Source: Apoderus coryli
Taxonomy: Eukaryota > Arthropoda > Insecta > Coleoptera > Attelabidae
Assembly (NCBI GenBank): GCA_911728435.2
Contig: OU452216.1
Span: 799,981-863,980, forward strand
DNA length: 64,000 bases
Reading direction: 5' to 3'
Below the pieces are notes generated by a model, which searched no databases, was not told the DNA's origin, and was given only the letters and a program-made list of their open reading frames with translations. Shown piece after piece: positions 10,338-20,710 of this stretch; positions within the stretch are counted from its first letter, which is position 1; every line of letters starts with the position of its first letter. The position numbers and the translations under genes are program-made.

Positions 10338-12504
10338 ATTGGTCCTTTATCAATGAAGTAGGTGATGTCAATGATGCAGTTTCCCAATTTTATTACAAAA
10401 TATTTGAGTTGTTTGATGAGTCCGTGCCAACTTTTAGACATCGCAAACAACGCTTTACATATCCCTGTTGGTACACGCCATGTATCATTCAGCAAATAAA
10501 AGCTAAAGCCACATTTTTTAAAAAATGGAGAACTTCAGGCTCCATACAATACTATGATATGTATAAAATATTAAGATCAGACATTAAACGAGGTGTCGAG
10601 CGGGAATATTCCAACTATCTAGAAAGCATTCAAAATTCAATCAAAACGGATACCAGACAGCTATGGAGATTCATACAGAATAAAAAACGAAAGTCACGCA
10701 TACCGGGTGCAATGATTGATGTCGATGGAAGTACCATGACAGATGCGCAGGCTATAGTGGATGCCTTGGCGGGGTTCTTCGAGGGCGTTTTCATGCCTTC
10801 TCAGTCATATGACGGTGGCAGCAAAGACTTGGGGTCTAATAGTGCGATTGGTACTGGATTTTTTGATTACGAGGATATTTTAAGCGCACTCAAGAAATTA
10901 AAGCCCAAAAATACCGCTGAATTTGACGGCATACCTTCATTCCTAATTAGGGATTGCGCATATATATTTGCTAAACCATTACAATTCCTATTCAATAAAT
11001 CAATAAACGCTCAAACCTTTCCCGACGTTTGGAAGAAGGCTCGTATATGTCCAGTGCACAAGGCCAATGATGTCAACGAAATAGTGAACTATCGTCCGAT
11101 ATCCATTTTGTCTAGCTTCTCGAAGGTCTTTGAGATAGCCATACATGAGAAATTATTTAGTCAAATAAAAAATTTAATAATAGTTCAACAACATGGCTTC
11201 TATCAGAAGCGCTCAACCGTCACTAACTTATCCGAGTTCCTGCAGTGTGTTTATCCCACCATGAGCAGAGGTGATCAGGTTGATGCTATCTACACAGACT
11301 TCTCGAAGGCTTTTGACAGGTTGGACCATGGTATTATATTACGTAAAATGAGGGCACTAGGATTCGGTGATGCCCTTGTTGGATTCTTTGAGTCGTATCT
11401 TACGGGACGTACCTTGTTTGTTGAGTACAATGGTTTTAAATCTAGGGATTTTGTAGCTACAAGTGGTGCACCACAGGGGAGCAACTTGGCTCCACTTATA
11501 TTTTCGATATACGTCAACGATATCACTGCGAATGTATTTAGTTCCTGTCTCCTGTTTGCTGATGATCTGAAGCTCTTCAGGATAATACGTAATCCCTTGG
11601 ACTGTGAGCTGCTTCAGACGGACTTGGTGGCGCTGGAGCGTTGGTGTTCAGATAACAGGCTTCCACTTAACACAAAAAAATGCAAATGTATGTCGTTCGC
11701 CAGGAGCGCTGATATCGTCCGGTATCTTCAGAGATGCAGGGAAGTTAGGGATCTGGGTGTCCTTGTTGACAATGAATTGTCATTCAATCCTCACCTTCAC
11801 AGTATTTGCCAAGAGGCGACTAGAGCACTTGGGTTTATTATAAGGTCAACAAGGGAATTTCAGAATATGGACACTCTTATAGTCCTTTACCAGTCGCTGG
11901 TGCGGTCAAAGTTGGAATACGCATCTGTCGTGTGGTCACCGATTTACCAGGTATATATCAATAAACTTGAGCGGGTTCAGCGTAAGTTTTTAAAGTACAT
12001 TTCGTACAGGATTGATGGACGATATCCGGACAGGGGGGTTGATCATAGCGAACTCTTAAACCGTTTTGGTTTTCAGTCGTTGCAGTGTCGAAGAGTGTCT
12101 GCATCTCAAATATTTCTTTTTAAATTAATCAACTCCATGCTGGATTGCCCTCACCTCTTGCGGGAAGTGAACCTCAACGTACCACTGGCATGTACAAGGA
12201 ACATGCCCTTGTTTAGGGTTCCCCAAGCTCATACGAATTATGAGACGAGGGCTCCCGTGATTAGTGCATGCAATCTGTGTAATAAGCATAAAATATCTGT
12301 TCATACCAATTTTTTTAGTAATAATTTAGTGGCATTTAAACATAGTTTGCAGGCTCATTTAGTTAATTTAAGAATTTGATATTAAGTTTTGTTATAGTTT
12401 TAGTGTAGATTAAGTTCAATTGTTTATATTATGGAATCAAAGAATTGTCTTGTAATTGGGTGTAACCTGTTAGACAATAAATAAATAAATAAATAAATAA
12501 ATAA
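10338..12504 (+). mobile_element. Non-LTR retrotransposon A, 5'-truncated
   Basis: The element starts inside its ORF2 (first codons near 10340) and ends in an (AAAT)n tail at about 12474-12504. It sits within copy A of the small gene; copy B shows the uninterrupted site near 13197. Endonuclease and any ORF1 are missing. 5' truncation plus a short simple-repeat tail is the usual result of target-primed reverse transcription. RT sequence and tail relate it to element 56650-57857. Confidence 0.85.
10340..12379 (+). CDS. Reverse transcriptase of non-LTR element A (ORF2 fragment)
   Basis: An open frame of about 680 codons runs from the truncated 5' end to TGA at 12379; there is no native start, so it is an incomplete ORF2. 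The RT domain is complete: KLKPKNTAEFDGIPS, NYRPISILSSFSKVFE, the YTDFSKAFDRLDH block with the first catalytic Asp, SGAPQGSNLAP, and LLFADDLKLF with the catalytic Asp pair. A C-terminal thumb/connection region follows (ERVQRKFLKY). The endonuclease lies beyond the truncation. It belongs to the Jockey/CR1 assemblage; I do not assign a clade. No frameshift or stop in RT indicates a young copy. Confidence 0.85.
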   Translation, partial: WSFINEVGDVNDAVSQFYYKIFELFDESVPTFRHRKQRFTYPCWYTPCIIQQIKAKATFFKKWRTSGSIQYYDMYKILRSDIKRGVEREYSNYLESIQNSIKTDTRQLWRFIQNKKRKSRIPGAMIDVDGSTMTDAQAIVDALAGFFEGVFMPSQSYDGGSKDLGSNSAIGTGFFDYEDILSALKKLKPKNTAEFDGIPSFLIRDCAYIFAKPLQFLFNKSINAQTFPDVWKKARICPVHKANDVNEIVNYRPISILSSFSKVFEIAIHEKLFSQIKNLIIVQQHGFYQKRSTVTNLSEFLQCVYPTMSRGDQVDAIYTDFSKAFDRLDHGIILRKMRALGFGDALVGFFESYLTGRTLFVEYNGFKSRDFVATSGAPQGSNLAPLIFSIYVNDITANVFSSCLLFADDLKLFRIIRNPLDCELLQTDLVALERWCSDNRLPLNTKKCKCMSFARSADIVRYLQRCREVRDLGVLVDNELSFNPHLHSICQEATRALGFIIRSTREFQNMDTLIVLYQSLVRSKLEYASVVWSPIYQVYINKLERVQRKFLKYISYRIDGRYPDRGVDHSELLNRFGFQSLQCRRVSASQIFLFKLINSMLDCPHLLREVNLNVPLACTRNMPLFRVPQAHTNYETRAPVISACNLCNKHKISVHTNFFSNNLVAFKHSLQAHLVNLRI

Positions 12505-12937
12505 AAGTAAGCGATTAAAGCTTCTCGTTCCGTATCGTCCATGTTAATATGTATGATGTTATTCTTAACAAAAATTATTAAACTAGCACAAGTTTCCTTC
12601 ACAAAGTTTGATTTTCGAATAACACAGAATTGGGAGACCTCAGCTATAAATACGAAAAAATCGGTGAATATCTAATGTACCTGACCCTTACTCAAACACA
12701 GGTACCTAAATAATACAATCTCTTTAATCCCTTACTACCCAATTATTTCAGCAGATTATGGATTTTATTGCACTACCGAAAATATAAATATACTATTATT
12801 TAAAGGCAGGTATAAAGCTGATTACAAGACAAAAGAACGAATAACCTAATATTCAAGTTATTTTTCTAATCTTTAAATTAATTTAATTGCCTTAATTTCA
12901 ACTAGGTAAACTGAATTCTTTCTTAGAAATTTTTTTG

Positions 12938-12953
12938 GGTTCTTAAAAGCACC
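12938..12953 (-). terminator. Histone-mRNA-type 3' stem-loop of copy B (one mismatch)
   Basis: GGTGCTTTTAAGAACC on the minus strand: same position and context as in copy A, but one stem pair is lost (G opposite A). AAGAAAGA at 12917-12924 again lies 13 bases downstream. It sits 72 bases after the present stop; the ancestral stop was probably nearer. Confidence 0.5.
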
Positions 12954-13025
12954 GTTCTTTAAACTTCACATTGTTAGTGCGAGTAATAATGTTTGTCGAA
13001 ATCATTGCTAGGACTCGTATTGGGT

Positions 13026-13235
13026 TTAGCTTGAATACCTTGATGTTGGTCGGACCAATTGATTCGATTGATGTTCACATTCTTGGCATAGCGACTTTTC
13101 AGCATTTACCCGAGCATGATTTAAAACTGCTCTGATACGGTAATCTCGTGGTTGTCCGGTGTGTCTCATTTTCTCTGCTTTATATATAATTAAATAAAAG
13201 TAAGCGATTAAAGCTTCTCGTTCCATATTGTCCAT
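13026..13235 (-). pseudogene. Small gene of unknown function with histone-type 3' end, copy B
   Basis: ATG at 13235 and TAA at 13026 give 69 residues beginning MDNMEREALIAYFYLI. It is nearly identical to copy A over most of its length, then stops a few codons early; further stops follow before the ancestral end. No domain recognised. DNA from 12890 to about 13290 matches the two halves of copy A, so the repeat unit includes some 5' flank and the 3' processing signals. No terminal inverted repeats or target duplication could be defined, so whether it spread by transposition or segmental duplication is open. Confidence 0.5.
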
Positions 13236-13290
13236 GTAAAGTATTAGACTAGCACAAGTTTACTTTACAAAGTTTGATTTTCGAATAACA

Positions 13291-13789
13291 CAGTTTTTAT
13301 TTTTTTAATAGTAGCCTTGTTTTAAATAAACAATAAAATATTGAGATCAAGAAAGAACTTGTAACGAAAATGAGCAGCTTGCAAAAAGGGTTTTATGAAA
13401 ATTAAAAAAAACCAACACTCGATTTTATTTGAAATTTGTATAACGTTTTGATGAAGTGCAGATTTGGTGAATATTTTCAGATTGCGACTACATTATAGAA
13501 TTTAGCTTCATCAAGCTCTTGCTGAAATCGGTTACGATAACCAAATATTTCGTTAATGGTTTCTTGAAATGATAGGAGAAGGCGCGATAAGGTTTTTGAG
13601 GACGTGTTTTTTGAAAATGTGTCAAATTCCGGTATACCTATAGGGTGATTTTTATTTATTTTTTGCCATTTTCTTGGTTTTTACATAAAAATAATTGTAT
13701 ATAGTTTTCCTTTTCTTATTCTTGAACCTTCTTATTTATATTTAAGACACAATTCTAATTGCAAAGGTTTATTATGCTGTCAAAAAAAA
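13291..13789. other. Unannotated AT-rich stretch
   Basis: No coding remnant, RNA gene or repeat that I can support. Confidence 0.4.
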
Positions 13790-13862
13790 AACATCTGTAC
13801 ATCTAGAGCGGCGCGACGTTTCGATGACATAATTCACCTTCATCAATTTTCACGAAAAACGA
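13790..13862 (-). ncRNA. Mini-hammerhead-like motif, first of an inverted pair
   Basis: Minus strand: core TTGATGA (one change from CTGATGA; plus coordinates 13840-13846), a five-pair stem II, GAAAC, then GTC at 13817-13815. There is no room for an internal stem III; the CG dinucleotide between GAAA and UC could only pair with a second molecule. It is followed by CTAGATGTACAGATG and a T-run, shared with the motif at 13990. Confidence 0.5.
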
Positions 13863-13989
13863 ACAATGCGATTAAGTTATACAAACAAAAAGAGGACGTT
13901 TACATGTTTAAAATATATAATTTTACAATTTAAAACTCAATGCTTTCTTCAAACAATTGAGGCATAAAGTCAGGCGTATTGTACGTTTG

Positions 13990-14052
13990 GAAAGCCTGAT
14001 AAAGGTGCAAATCATGGCACCGAAACGTCGCACTAGATGTAAAGATGTTTTT
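13990..14052 (+). ncRNA. Mini-hammerhead-like motif, second of an inverted pair
   Basis: CTGATAA at 13996-14002 (G8 position changed to A), stem II GGTGC/GCACC, GAAAC at 14022-14026 and GTC ending at 14029, followed by GCACTAGATGT and a T-run. The core change should impair cleavage. Same family as the minus-strand motif 130 bases away. Confidence 0.5.
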
Positions 14053-16503
14053 TTTTTGTAGAAGAATCTAAAAATCTTAAATTTTACGTAGAATACAGCC
14101 TTAAAATTTAACATTTCAACTTTCTTTTTTTAACGCTGATCTTTAGACATACTGTATGTACCAAAATATTTATTGTCAGTTCCTCATAGCCCAATAGTTT
14201 TTTTTAGTGTTTTTAATTATTTTGCAGAAAAAAATGTTCGTGAGTACAAATAATGTTTGGGCTAAATGAGGTTCTGTGCTAAGGGTTATACAGCGAAGCC
14301 GTCCAGAAGATTCATCTTCGTGGAAATTGACGATTTGGTATAGGAAGGTAGTTGCAGTCCTTCGTGTGCTTGGTAATTTCGACCAAGTACCTAAAGCGAA
14401 AAGGTCATTTTGCGTAGTTGGAGGAATAGTTTGCCTGCAGAAAAACAATTTTCATATAATGCTATTCTTGCCTTACTCTTAGCACCCGACAGATTAAAAG
14501 GCACCGATTCTTAGCGGAAGTAGGTGATTACTTTGTAAATATAAATGGAACACTATATATATTTTGTTATAATGGTTATCTTACTTATTTAATTAACGGA
14601 CCAATCATATTTTATATTGAAATTTTCTCAAAAACAAAATTTGAAAGAAACATTAACACAAATTAAGGTCATATTTGACTAATTTGTAGGTGTTCCATGT
14701 TTATTATTTCAATGTATAGCCAGTGACGTAGTTGTTTTGCATTGTTCTCTAAATGTACCTATACATAATTTCGATCACACTTCTTATTTCTATATTATTT
14801 GCTACCTAAGAGAGTAAAATATCTACACGCTTCAAAAAAAATATCATCAAGATATTTTTGTGTATACCTACAGTAATTGTTATTTTGATATACGTGTGGT
14901 GGGAATCCACATTTAAGTTTCAAGTTGTTACCAAAATGTTTTCGTCGTATATTATGCAGGTATATTTGAATATTTAAAAAGATTCAATAATATTGTATTG
15001 TGGTTATTACACCATGGGTGTTTTTATTGCATTTTAGATTTAGTTGAAGGGTTATCAAGCATACAATGTTGCATTTTATTTTACAGGCTTAATAACGTTT
15101 TTACGTATTATTGGCAACTTCTGGAATTTACTTGGCTTGACACGGTAGATGGATTTTTTCTTGACCGACTAGAAACTAGATTTTTAGAGCAGACTTTTGC
15201 TTTTCTTATGACCGCCATATTGGAAAAGTATATTATACAGTGTCCCAAAATTTATTCTCACATTCGTCTGATTTTTGTAGATTTTTGAGTAATAAAATTC
15301 AAGGTGCTTTATCCATCGTTGGCGTTGGCGCACAAATAGGTGGTATATCACACTTACTTAATGGTTGCAACAATATTTCAGTTGATATTTAAACTGATTC
15401 AAGAAAAATCGCCATAATTTGGCACTAAACTGACTGAACGCAGAAAAGTACGTTTTGCAAAAACGTTATTTCGTCGTTACGCACAATTATTTATTATTAC
15501 TTGCCAATTTATTTCTCTCCCAGTACAACATTTTATTTTGTACGCGGTTTTTTAAAGATTTAGTTGAAATTTTTGTGCTTTTTGAACATATTAAAAAAAC
15601 GCCTTTCTCAGATGAATGTTTTACGCAAAATAAGTGCCAAACTATGGCGATTTTTCTTGAATAATTTTTTTTAGGAACGCTATGGTTAGTTTTACTTTTT
15701 TTTTTATTTATAATTGTTATCTGTATTATGAGTATCTGCAAATAAACTTCTTATTATTATTATTATTATTAAATAACAGCTAAAACGGGCCACCCGCTAC
15801 ATATCGTTGGGTCACTGATAAAATAAGCTAACTCCACTTTTTGTCTATTTTAAGGTAATTGTCCCATTATACTAGAAAATGCTCAAAAAATAAAAACCAT
15901 ACAAGTCCAACAGGTCCGGTAAAAAACCGTTAATTGTATACAAGAAGACTCAAGTATGAGAACTCTTTTGGTTTAGAAGACTGTCAAAATTAATCGTGAA
16001 AAATAAAACAAAAAACACTAATGGGGAAAAGGTCAGTTGACTTAAAATATTTAAAATTCAAACCAGGTATTTTTCCTACAGGTACGATCACAGTTCCAAT
16101 TATAAGGAGAGGTAAGGGTAAATCATACTCGAAACTTATATATGCTCAAGCTGCGCAAATCAGGCGTCATCCCGGAAATGTTTTTTTTATTTTGTGTTTA
16201 AATTTGACAGTTTCCTTTTAAGTAGTGTTTGTTTGCTATGATATTTTTCAGTTATAAAATCAGTTTTTTATTCCTTCGGAAACCTGATCGAATAAAGTAT
16301 ATCGAATTTTTTCATTAATTAATTCTAATGTGACGTCATCCTAATTATAGATATTTGTTATATATCGTACATATCTACACGCAGTAACAAATCTGATTGG
16401 CTAGTACTAGACTGAAATAGCTGTATAGGGGCCAAGTAAAGACTCCCACTATTATAATATCAAGCAACCAATATTATCATTTCGGAATGGTACCTGGTTG
16501 TCG
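14053..16503. other. Intergenic stretch upstream of the Psq-domain gene, with one inverted repeat
   Basis: No conserved coding frame; several 60-95-codon frames are AT-biased chance frames. An inverted repeat of about 30 bases pairs 15399-15428 with 15633-15664 (AAAAATCGCCATA and complement). A TACAGTGTCCCAAAATTTATT block at about 15235-15255 resembles a mariner end, so 15235-15700 may be a decayed MITE. Confidence 0.4.
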
Positions 16504-16545
16504 TATAAAAACGCTGGTTCCTAGGCCGTCTTCTCATTCCTCAGT
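16504..16545 (+). promoter_or_regulatory. Candidate core promoter of the Psq-domain gene
   Basis: TATAAAAA at 16504-16511 and an arthropod initiator TCAGT at 16541-16545, with the presumed start A at 16543. The 39-base spacing is longer than usual. A second initiator-like TCAGTTTG at 16646 is an alternative start. The coding start follows about 230 bases downstream. Confidence 0.4.
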
Positions 16546-16772
16546 ACCGCTTACAACTTACAAGTCTTGTGTGAATTTTTACCTTATTCGGTTGTTGTGA
16601 CAGAGATAGAGATATTACGGGTTTATAAACTTTTTGAGCGCGCGTCAGTTTGCAGTCAAAGTTCGTAGTGTTAACACGTCGTCGTGACCGCTCTAATTTA
16701 TATATACGAAAGCTCGTGTTGGTTTTGTCGTAAAGTTAGTGTTTATAATTTTATAATAATAAAGACGTGATA

Positions 16773-17885
16773 ATGGACTCTAAAATGCCGGTTAAAGGTA
16801 AACGCTCAATGACAAAGATAACTCCAGAAATGAAGTGGTATGCAATCTGTCGAGTTCTCGATAATAATGAAAGCATAGCTTCAGTGGCACGGGACATTAA
16901 AGTACCGGAGTCGACACTGCGTGGGTGGTGTACAAATTTCCTAAAAATTCAAAATTTAGTTGCAAAATCAAGTTCCGATAGTGATAAATCAGGTGGTGAA
17001 CCGCCAATAAAGCGTTCAAAAACTGATTTAAACGAAAGTAGTAGTGCAAGTCCTGGTAGTTCTGGAATGAGCTTTTGTGAGTCATCGCGGACAGACAATA
17101 ATTTTCAAGTGAACCCTTCAACACAATTGTTAGAGCCAAAACATTCGCCAATACAAACATCAGCAGTCCCGGTAACTGCTTCATCAGCGACACAGCATTA
17201 TTCGAGTAATAATGTGAATGCAGAGATAGAAAAAATAGGAACAGAGTTGAGGCTCAATGTGTCGGAAGTTTTAATTCCGGCATTGTCGTGGATAAATATG
17301 TATCAAAAAGCCCAGCAACAGCAGTTGGATAATCTGTTAAGGACGACTGGCAGTGGAAGTTCGCAGGCAACCATGACTTTAAATCCGCAACGAATCATGA
17401 AGACTACACCGAACCCTTCCCATAATAATAGCATTGGTGTTAATTCAACGCCAGCACATTCACAATGGCAGCTTCAATCTCATGCTCCAGTAAGTACTAC
17501 TACCACTAATTCTAATTTGTCAACTGGGGGAATTTCCTCTACATTTCCCATACTTTTTGATCAGTTGACAAAAAATAATAAAATTGATGATGGCCAAAAC
17601 GTAGCTCTGAATTTATCGATGTCTGATAACTCGATGAGTCTACCAGGGAACTTTGCAGCTCAACAACAGCAAAGTCCAATAGTTTTGACAAATCATGTTG
17701 CATCAAAACCTGTAATTAAAGCTACTGCTCCAAGTGTACCAGTACAACCTTCACCATTTTCCGCAAATCGCGTTGCTCGAGGTCCTCCTGGTATTGCTTT
17801 AACAAATCGTGTGGATGAAAATCGAGTCGGATTAAAAAATCTCAGTCCAGTAGCTGCAGCTTGTTCTCCACTGTGTCCAAGATAA
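16773..17885 (+). CDS. Pipsqueak-type (HTH_psq) nuclear protein, distal antenna-like
   Basis: A single uninterrupted frame of 370 residues starts at ATG 16773. Residues about 14-58 form a pipsqueak-type helix-turn-helix (TPEMKWYAICRVLDNNE, then SVARDIKVPESTLRGWC), closely resembling Drosophila Distal antenna and Distal antenna-related. Those are nuclear DNA-binding regulators of antenna and eye identity and of neuroblast timing. The rest is low-complexity, rich in Ser, Thr, Asn and Gln, with an ALNLS patch near residue 277 that might be a degenerate CtBP-binding PxDLS motif. It is not a transposase: no DDE domain follows the HTH. A polyadenylation signal, AATAAA, is at 17934. Assignment to dan versus danr is not possible by eye. 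Confidence 0.75.
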   Translation: MDSKMPVKGKRSMTKITPEMKWYAICRVLDNNESIASVARDIKVPESTLRGWCTNFLKIQNLVAKSSSDSDKSGGEPPIKRSKTDLNESSSASPGSSGMSFCESSRTDNNFQVNPSTQLLEPKHSPIQTSAVPVTASSATQHYSSNNVNAEIEKIGTELRLNVSEVLIPALSWINMYQKAQQQQLDNLLRTTGSGSSQATMTLNPQRIMKTTPNPSHNNSIGVNSTPAHSQWQLQSHAPVSTTTTNSNLSTGGISSTFPILFDQLTKNNKIDDGQNVALNLSMSDNSMSLPGNFAAQQQQSPIVLTNHVASKPVIKATAPSVPVQPSPFSANRVARGPPGIALTNRVDENRVGLKNLSPVAAACSPLCPR

Positions 17886-17933
17886 GAATGGAATTGGAAT
17901 TTTGGAACCGGTAAGAGTTACAATGTCGGTTAA

Positions 17934-17939
17934 AATAAA
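17934..17939 (+). terminator. Candidate polyadenylation signal of the Psq-domain gene
   Basis: AATAAA 49 bases after the stop codon. Further AATAAA-like words occur in the AT-rich sequence downstream, so the site used is uncertain. Confidence 0.35.
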
Positions 17940-18024
17940 GAAAAGTTGTACAATTTAAACACCTTTTAAATGGTGTTTTCCAAAGTAAACTAGCTTTAGT
18001 CGTTTTAAAAACAACAACTTTTTG

Positions 18025-18132
18025 CGATTTTAGTTTTTATTTATTTCTGACATTATTTTTCAGATATAAAAAAATGAAAAGCATTTTCTCATTGTTACTT
18101 TTTGATAAAGAAATAAATAAAAACTAAAATCG
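18025..18132. repeat. Perfect 23-bp inverted repeat downstream of the Psq-domain gene
   Basis: CGATTTTAGTTTTTATTTAT plus three more bases (18025-18047) is exactly complementary to 18110-18132, with a 62-base loop. If transcription reaches here it would form a stable hairpin in the 3' UTR; it could equally be a small MITE remnant. Confidence 0.5.
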
Positions 18133-18785
18133 TTTTTTCAAAAATTCTTCTTGTGTATATATAACTGAAGTAAAATTATTAAAAAAATCAATTGAATTTA
18201 TTATAAACATGTAAATATTGATTATTATATAAATATGAGGGTAGAAAAACATTTTTTAATAATTTCATAGTTCCTATATAAATATTTTACGTACCTATTA
18301 AAATGTAAAATATAATAATATTTATAATTTTGTGTATATTATATTATGTACCAAAGAAATTTAACAAATGTTTTTTCTTGCCATAGTTTATACTATTAGT
18401 AATGTTTTGTATATAAAATTGTTTAATTTGTCTTTATTATTAAGAAGAATTTAGTGTATCATCTGTAACACTAATCGTATATATTTTTTTATCAATTTTT
18501 AAAAAATCTATAAATTACGTATTTTTCTAAACCAAATACAAATATACTTGTGGGATTCATTTTGTTGTTTTATTTAATATGATTTAAACATTTTGAAAAA
18601 TCTTCTTTTTATTTTAGAATAATCAAGGAATTAAAGTATTTAAAAAATTGTTGATTTTGCAAAAAATTCTATATTCTGCGAGATATTTAAGTCTTATCTA
18701 ATTTTTTTTGATTCATAACAATATTTGAATTTAAAATCAAATGTCAAATTAAATATTAAGACTTAATCTCACAATTTTTTCTTTA
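18133..18785. other. Very AT-rich intergenic stretch
   Basis: No coding frame or repeat that I can support. Confidence 0.4.
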
Positions 18786-18787
18786 TT

Positions 18788-18838
18788 TATGGCTACCGGT
18801 TTCGTTGTAATATGCACAGCATCATCAGGCCAGCAAAA
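18788..18838 (-). ncRNA. Mini-hammerhead-like motif with palindromic CCGG stem III
   Basis: Minus strand: TGGC, then CTGATGA (plus 18828-18822), a stem II with one mismatch, GAAA (18803-18800), CCGG, then TA and GCCA. The cleavage triplet is GTA. Stem I TGGC/GCCA pairs perfectly. CCGG leaves no loop but is self-complementary, so stem III could form between two molecules. Confidence 0.55.
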
Positions 18839-18859
18839 TATCACTTTGTAAGGACACAC

Positions 18860-19110
18860 ATATAACCGAGCCGCCCCTGGCTATTAAGATCATCGCTCTG
18901 AGTCTCTGAGCAACTGGCGCCTTCAGCGACAGAGATGCGTACTACGAATGATGAAAAGAATAACATAATAGCCATGTACAGATACCGTGTTGTTTTCGTT
19001 TGATAATTTATTGTTAATTAGTTTTGTGTTTAATAAAGTTACTCAAATAATCAGTTTTCATACTTGACGGTTTAACTCATACCCCATCGGTACAATTGGC
19101 GCCCATAACG
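18860..19110 (+). repeat. Possible LTR end plus primer-binding site
   Basis: Sequence ending CATCGGTACA is followed by ATTGGCGCCCATAACGTGG (19088-19106), which resembles the lysine-tRNA type primer-binding site TGGCGCCCAACG. An AATAAA-like word lies about 55 bases before it. No second LTR or coding region was found, so this is at most a fragment. Confidence 0.3.
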
Positions 19111-19353
19111 TGGACCGTGATAGTGCGAACTAACTATTTTGTGTTTAATTTCGGTAGTTTTATTCCTAACCACAAAAATAATTTATAGCATTTTCGTTAC
19201 AAAATGTTTTTAAAAGAACAAACGTCGTAGACCGTCAACGTGTAAGCATCGCGGTGGCTATCATATATTCAATAGGTAGTACGATATTGCTTATCTTCTA
19301 CAGTTAAAATAAAATCAAGATAAAAGTATATTTCACAAAAGTGTATGTGAACA

Positions 19354-20688
19354 GTGCAAACAATCAACGGCGAACAAAAATCTGCTTCTGACTACAGGGG
19401 TAGAAATATGAACAAAACAAATATGGTACAACATGGTTCCACTTCCTACTCCTCGGCAAAAAAATCAAATCCAAAACCAACATTCCCAAAAAAGGAGCAA
19501 GCTATTGTGTTCCATGCAGATGAAAGCTTAAAGTTGTTTGACTACGTTAAATCGGTAGGTAACATTATAGGATCAAAAAACATAATTTTCGCTTCCAGGA
19601 TTTCGAACAATCGAATTTGTATTTATTTATCAAGCACCGATTTAGTTTCCAAAATCACTCAGGAGCATCCATCCATCGCGGTTGGGAATGTGAATCTAAA
19701 TGTTCGTAGGTTGATATCACCCACAAACCATGTAATCATTTCTAACGTGTGTCCGTCTATTTGCCACGAGTTGGTGGAGGATGCCCTCAAAAATTTGGGC
19801 TTACACTTAGCTTCACCTTTGTCATTCAAAAAGCTGGTATACCTGGCGACGAATACAGTCACATTCTAAGTTTTCGCAGGCAAATCCATGTTTTCCCTAC
19901 TTCCGATAATCTCGAAATTCAGACTTCCATTGTACTCCCATTCGAGGGCAATGACCATCGAGTATTTATTTACACAGACAAAATGGAATGTTTTGTTTGT
20001 AAGGAAACAGGGCACATAGCTTCAAAGTGCCCAAACGAGACCACAACACCTAAAGACTCTCAAGCACATATGTCCACAAAGAGCGAAGTACACTCCTCAG
20101 ATAAATCTATATCTAGCGTATCACCTGTCAAGTTGAACTGTCAAGTGCAAATAGCTCAAAAAAGAACTTTACCAGAGTCACCCACTAACAACGAGAGTAT
20201 GCCATTGAGTGTGATCACAGATTCCCCTTCTGACGCTACAATGCCCCCGCCCGCAAGTACCCCAATGACCCCTAAACATATTCCAAAAACAAGAAAAACA
20301 GTTTGTCCTCCAGGATCAACTCTAAGTGACAATGCAAAACAGACTATTCATCAAATTATCTCTGAATCTCCAGCTGACTTTATTATGGATGCCGGTAGCC
20401 TCATCGCCTTTAACTAAGCATAGCTATGAAAGCTCAGACCCCTACACCGAGGCACTCAAGTTTACTAAAAATATCAAGTTATTAGTTCTTAATATGCGCC
20501 AGTTATATCCACGATTAAAAGAAAGAGCTATCAAAAACAGACTCACCCGCTTAAACAAAAAACTTCGAGAACACCTGAAGACTCCAGATGATATCAGTAC
20601 CTGCAGCAACCTATCACAAACCTCCAACGATATGAGCGAAGCAGAAATGACTGATGATCCAGAATTGTCCCAACATTCAACATACTAA
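19354..20688 (+). pseudogene. ORF1 (gag-like, CCHC) of I-type non-LTR element B, frameshifted
   Basis: Three successive frames (19354-about 19800, about 19800-20417, about 20400-20688) read as one nucleic-acid-binding ORF1 protein broken by two shifts. The middle part has a CCHC zinc knuckle, CFVCKETGHIASKCP (about 19990-20034), preceded by a Gag-like region with VIISNVCPSICHELVEDAL. The C-terminal third is a charged segment (LKERAIKNRLTRLNKKLREH). ORF1 proteins of I, R1 and Jockey elements bind the transposon RNA. ORF2 follows immediately. Confidence 0.7.
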
Positions 20689-20710
20689 ATTCTAAATATC
20701 AAATTCACAT

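Larger units (their letters stand above)
10152..12542 (-). pseudogene. Small gene of unknown function with histone-type 3' end, copy A, split by a retrotransposon
   Basis: Without the insertion at 10338-12504, the frame would run from ATG at 12542 to TGA at 10152: about 75 residues and no other stop. It begins MDDTEREALIAYFYL and aligns closely with copy B and more distantly with copy C. The TGA is followed by 48 bases of trailer and then a consensus histone stem-loop. The only visible damage is the non-LTR insertion, so the copy was probably intact until then. Upstream on the minus strand, near 12640-12650, there is a TATTTATA element that could be its TATA box. Function unknown. Confidence 0.55.

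Noticed and set aside
15455..16221. Several 66-84-codon frames upstream of the Psq-domain gene
   Set aside because: AT-biased chance frames with overlapping antisense frames and no homologous features.
16773..17885. Reading the Psq-domain gene as a pogo/CENP-B-type transposase
   Set aside because: The HTH matches the Psq form with TLRGWC and is followed by low-complexity sequence, not a DDE domain; no TIRs flank it.
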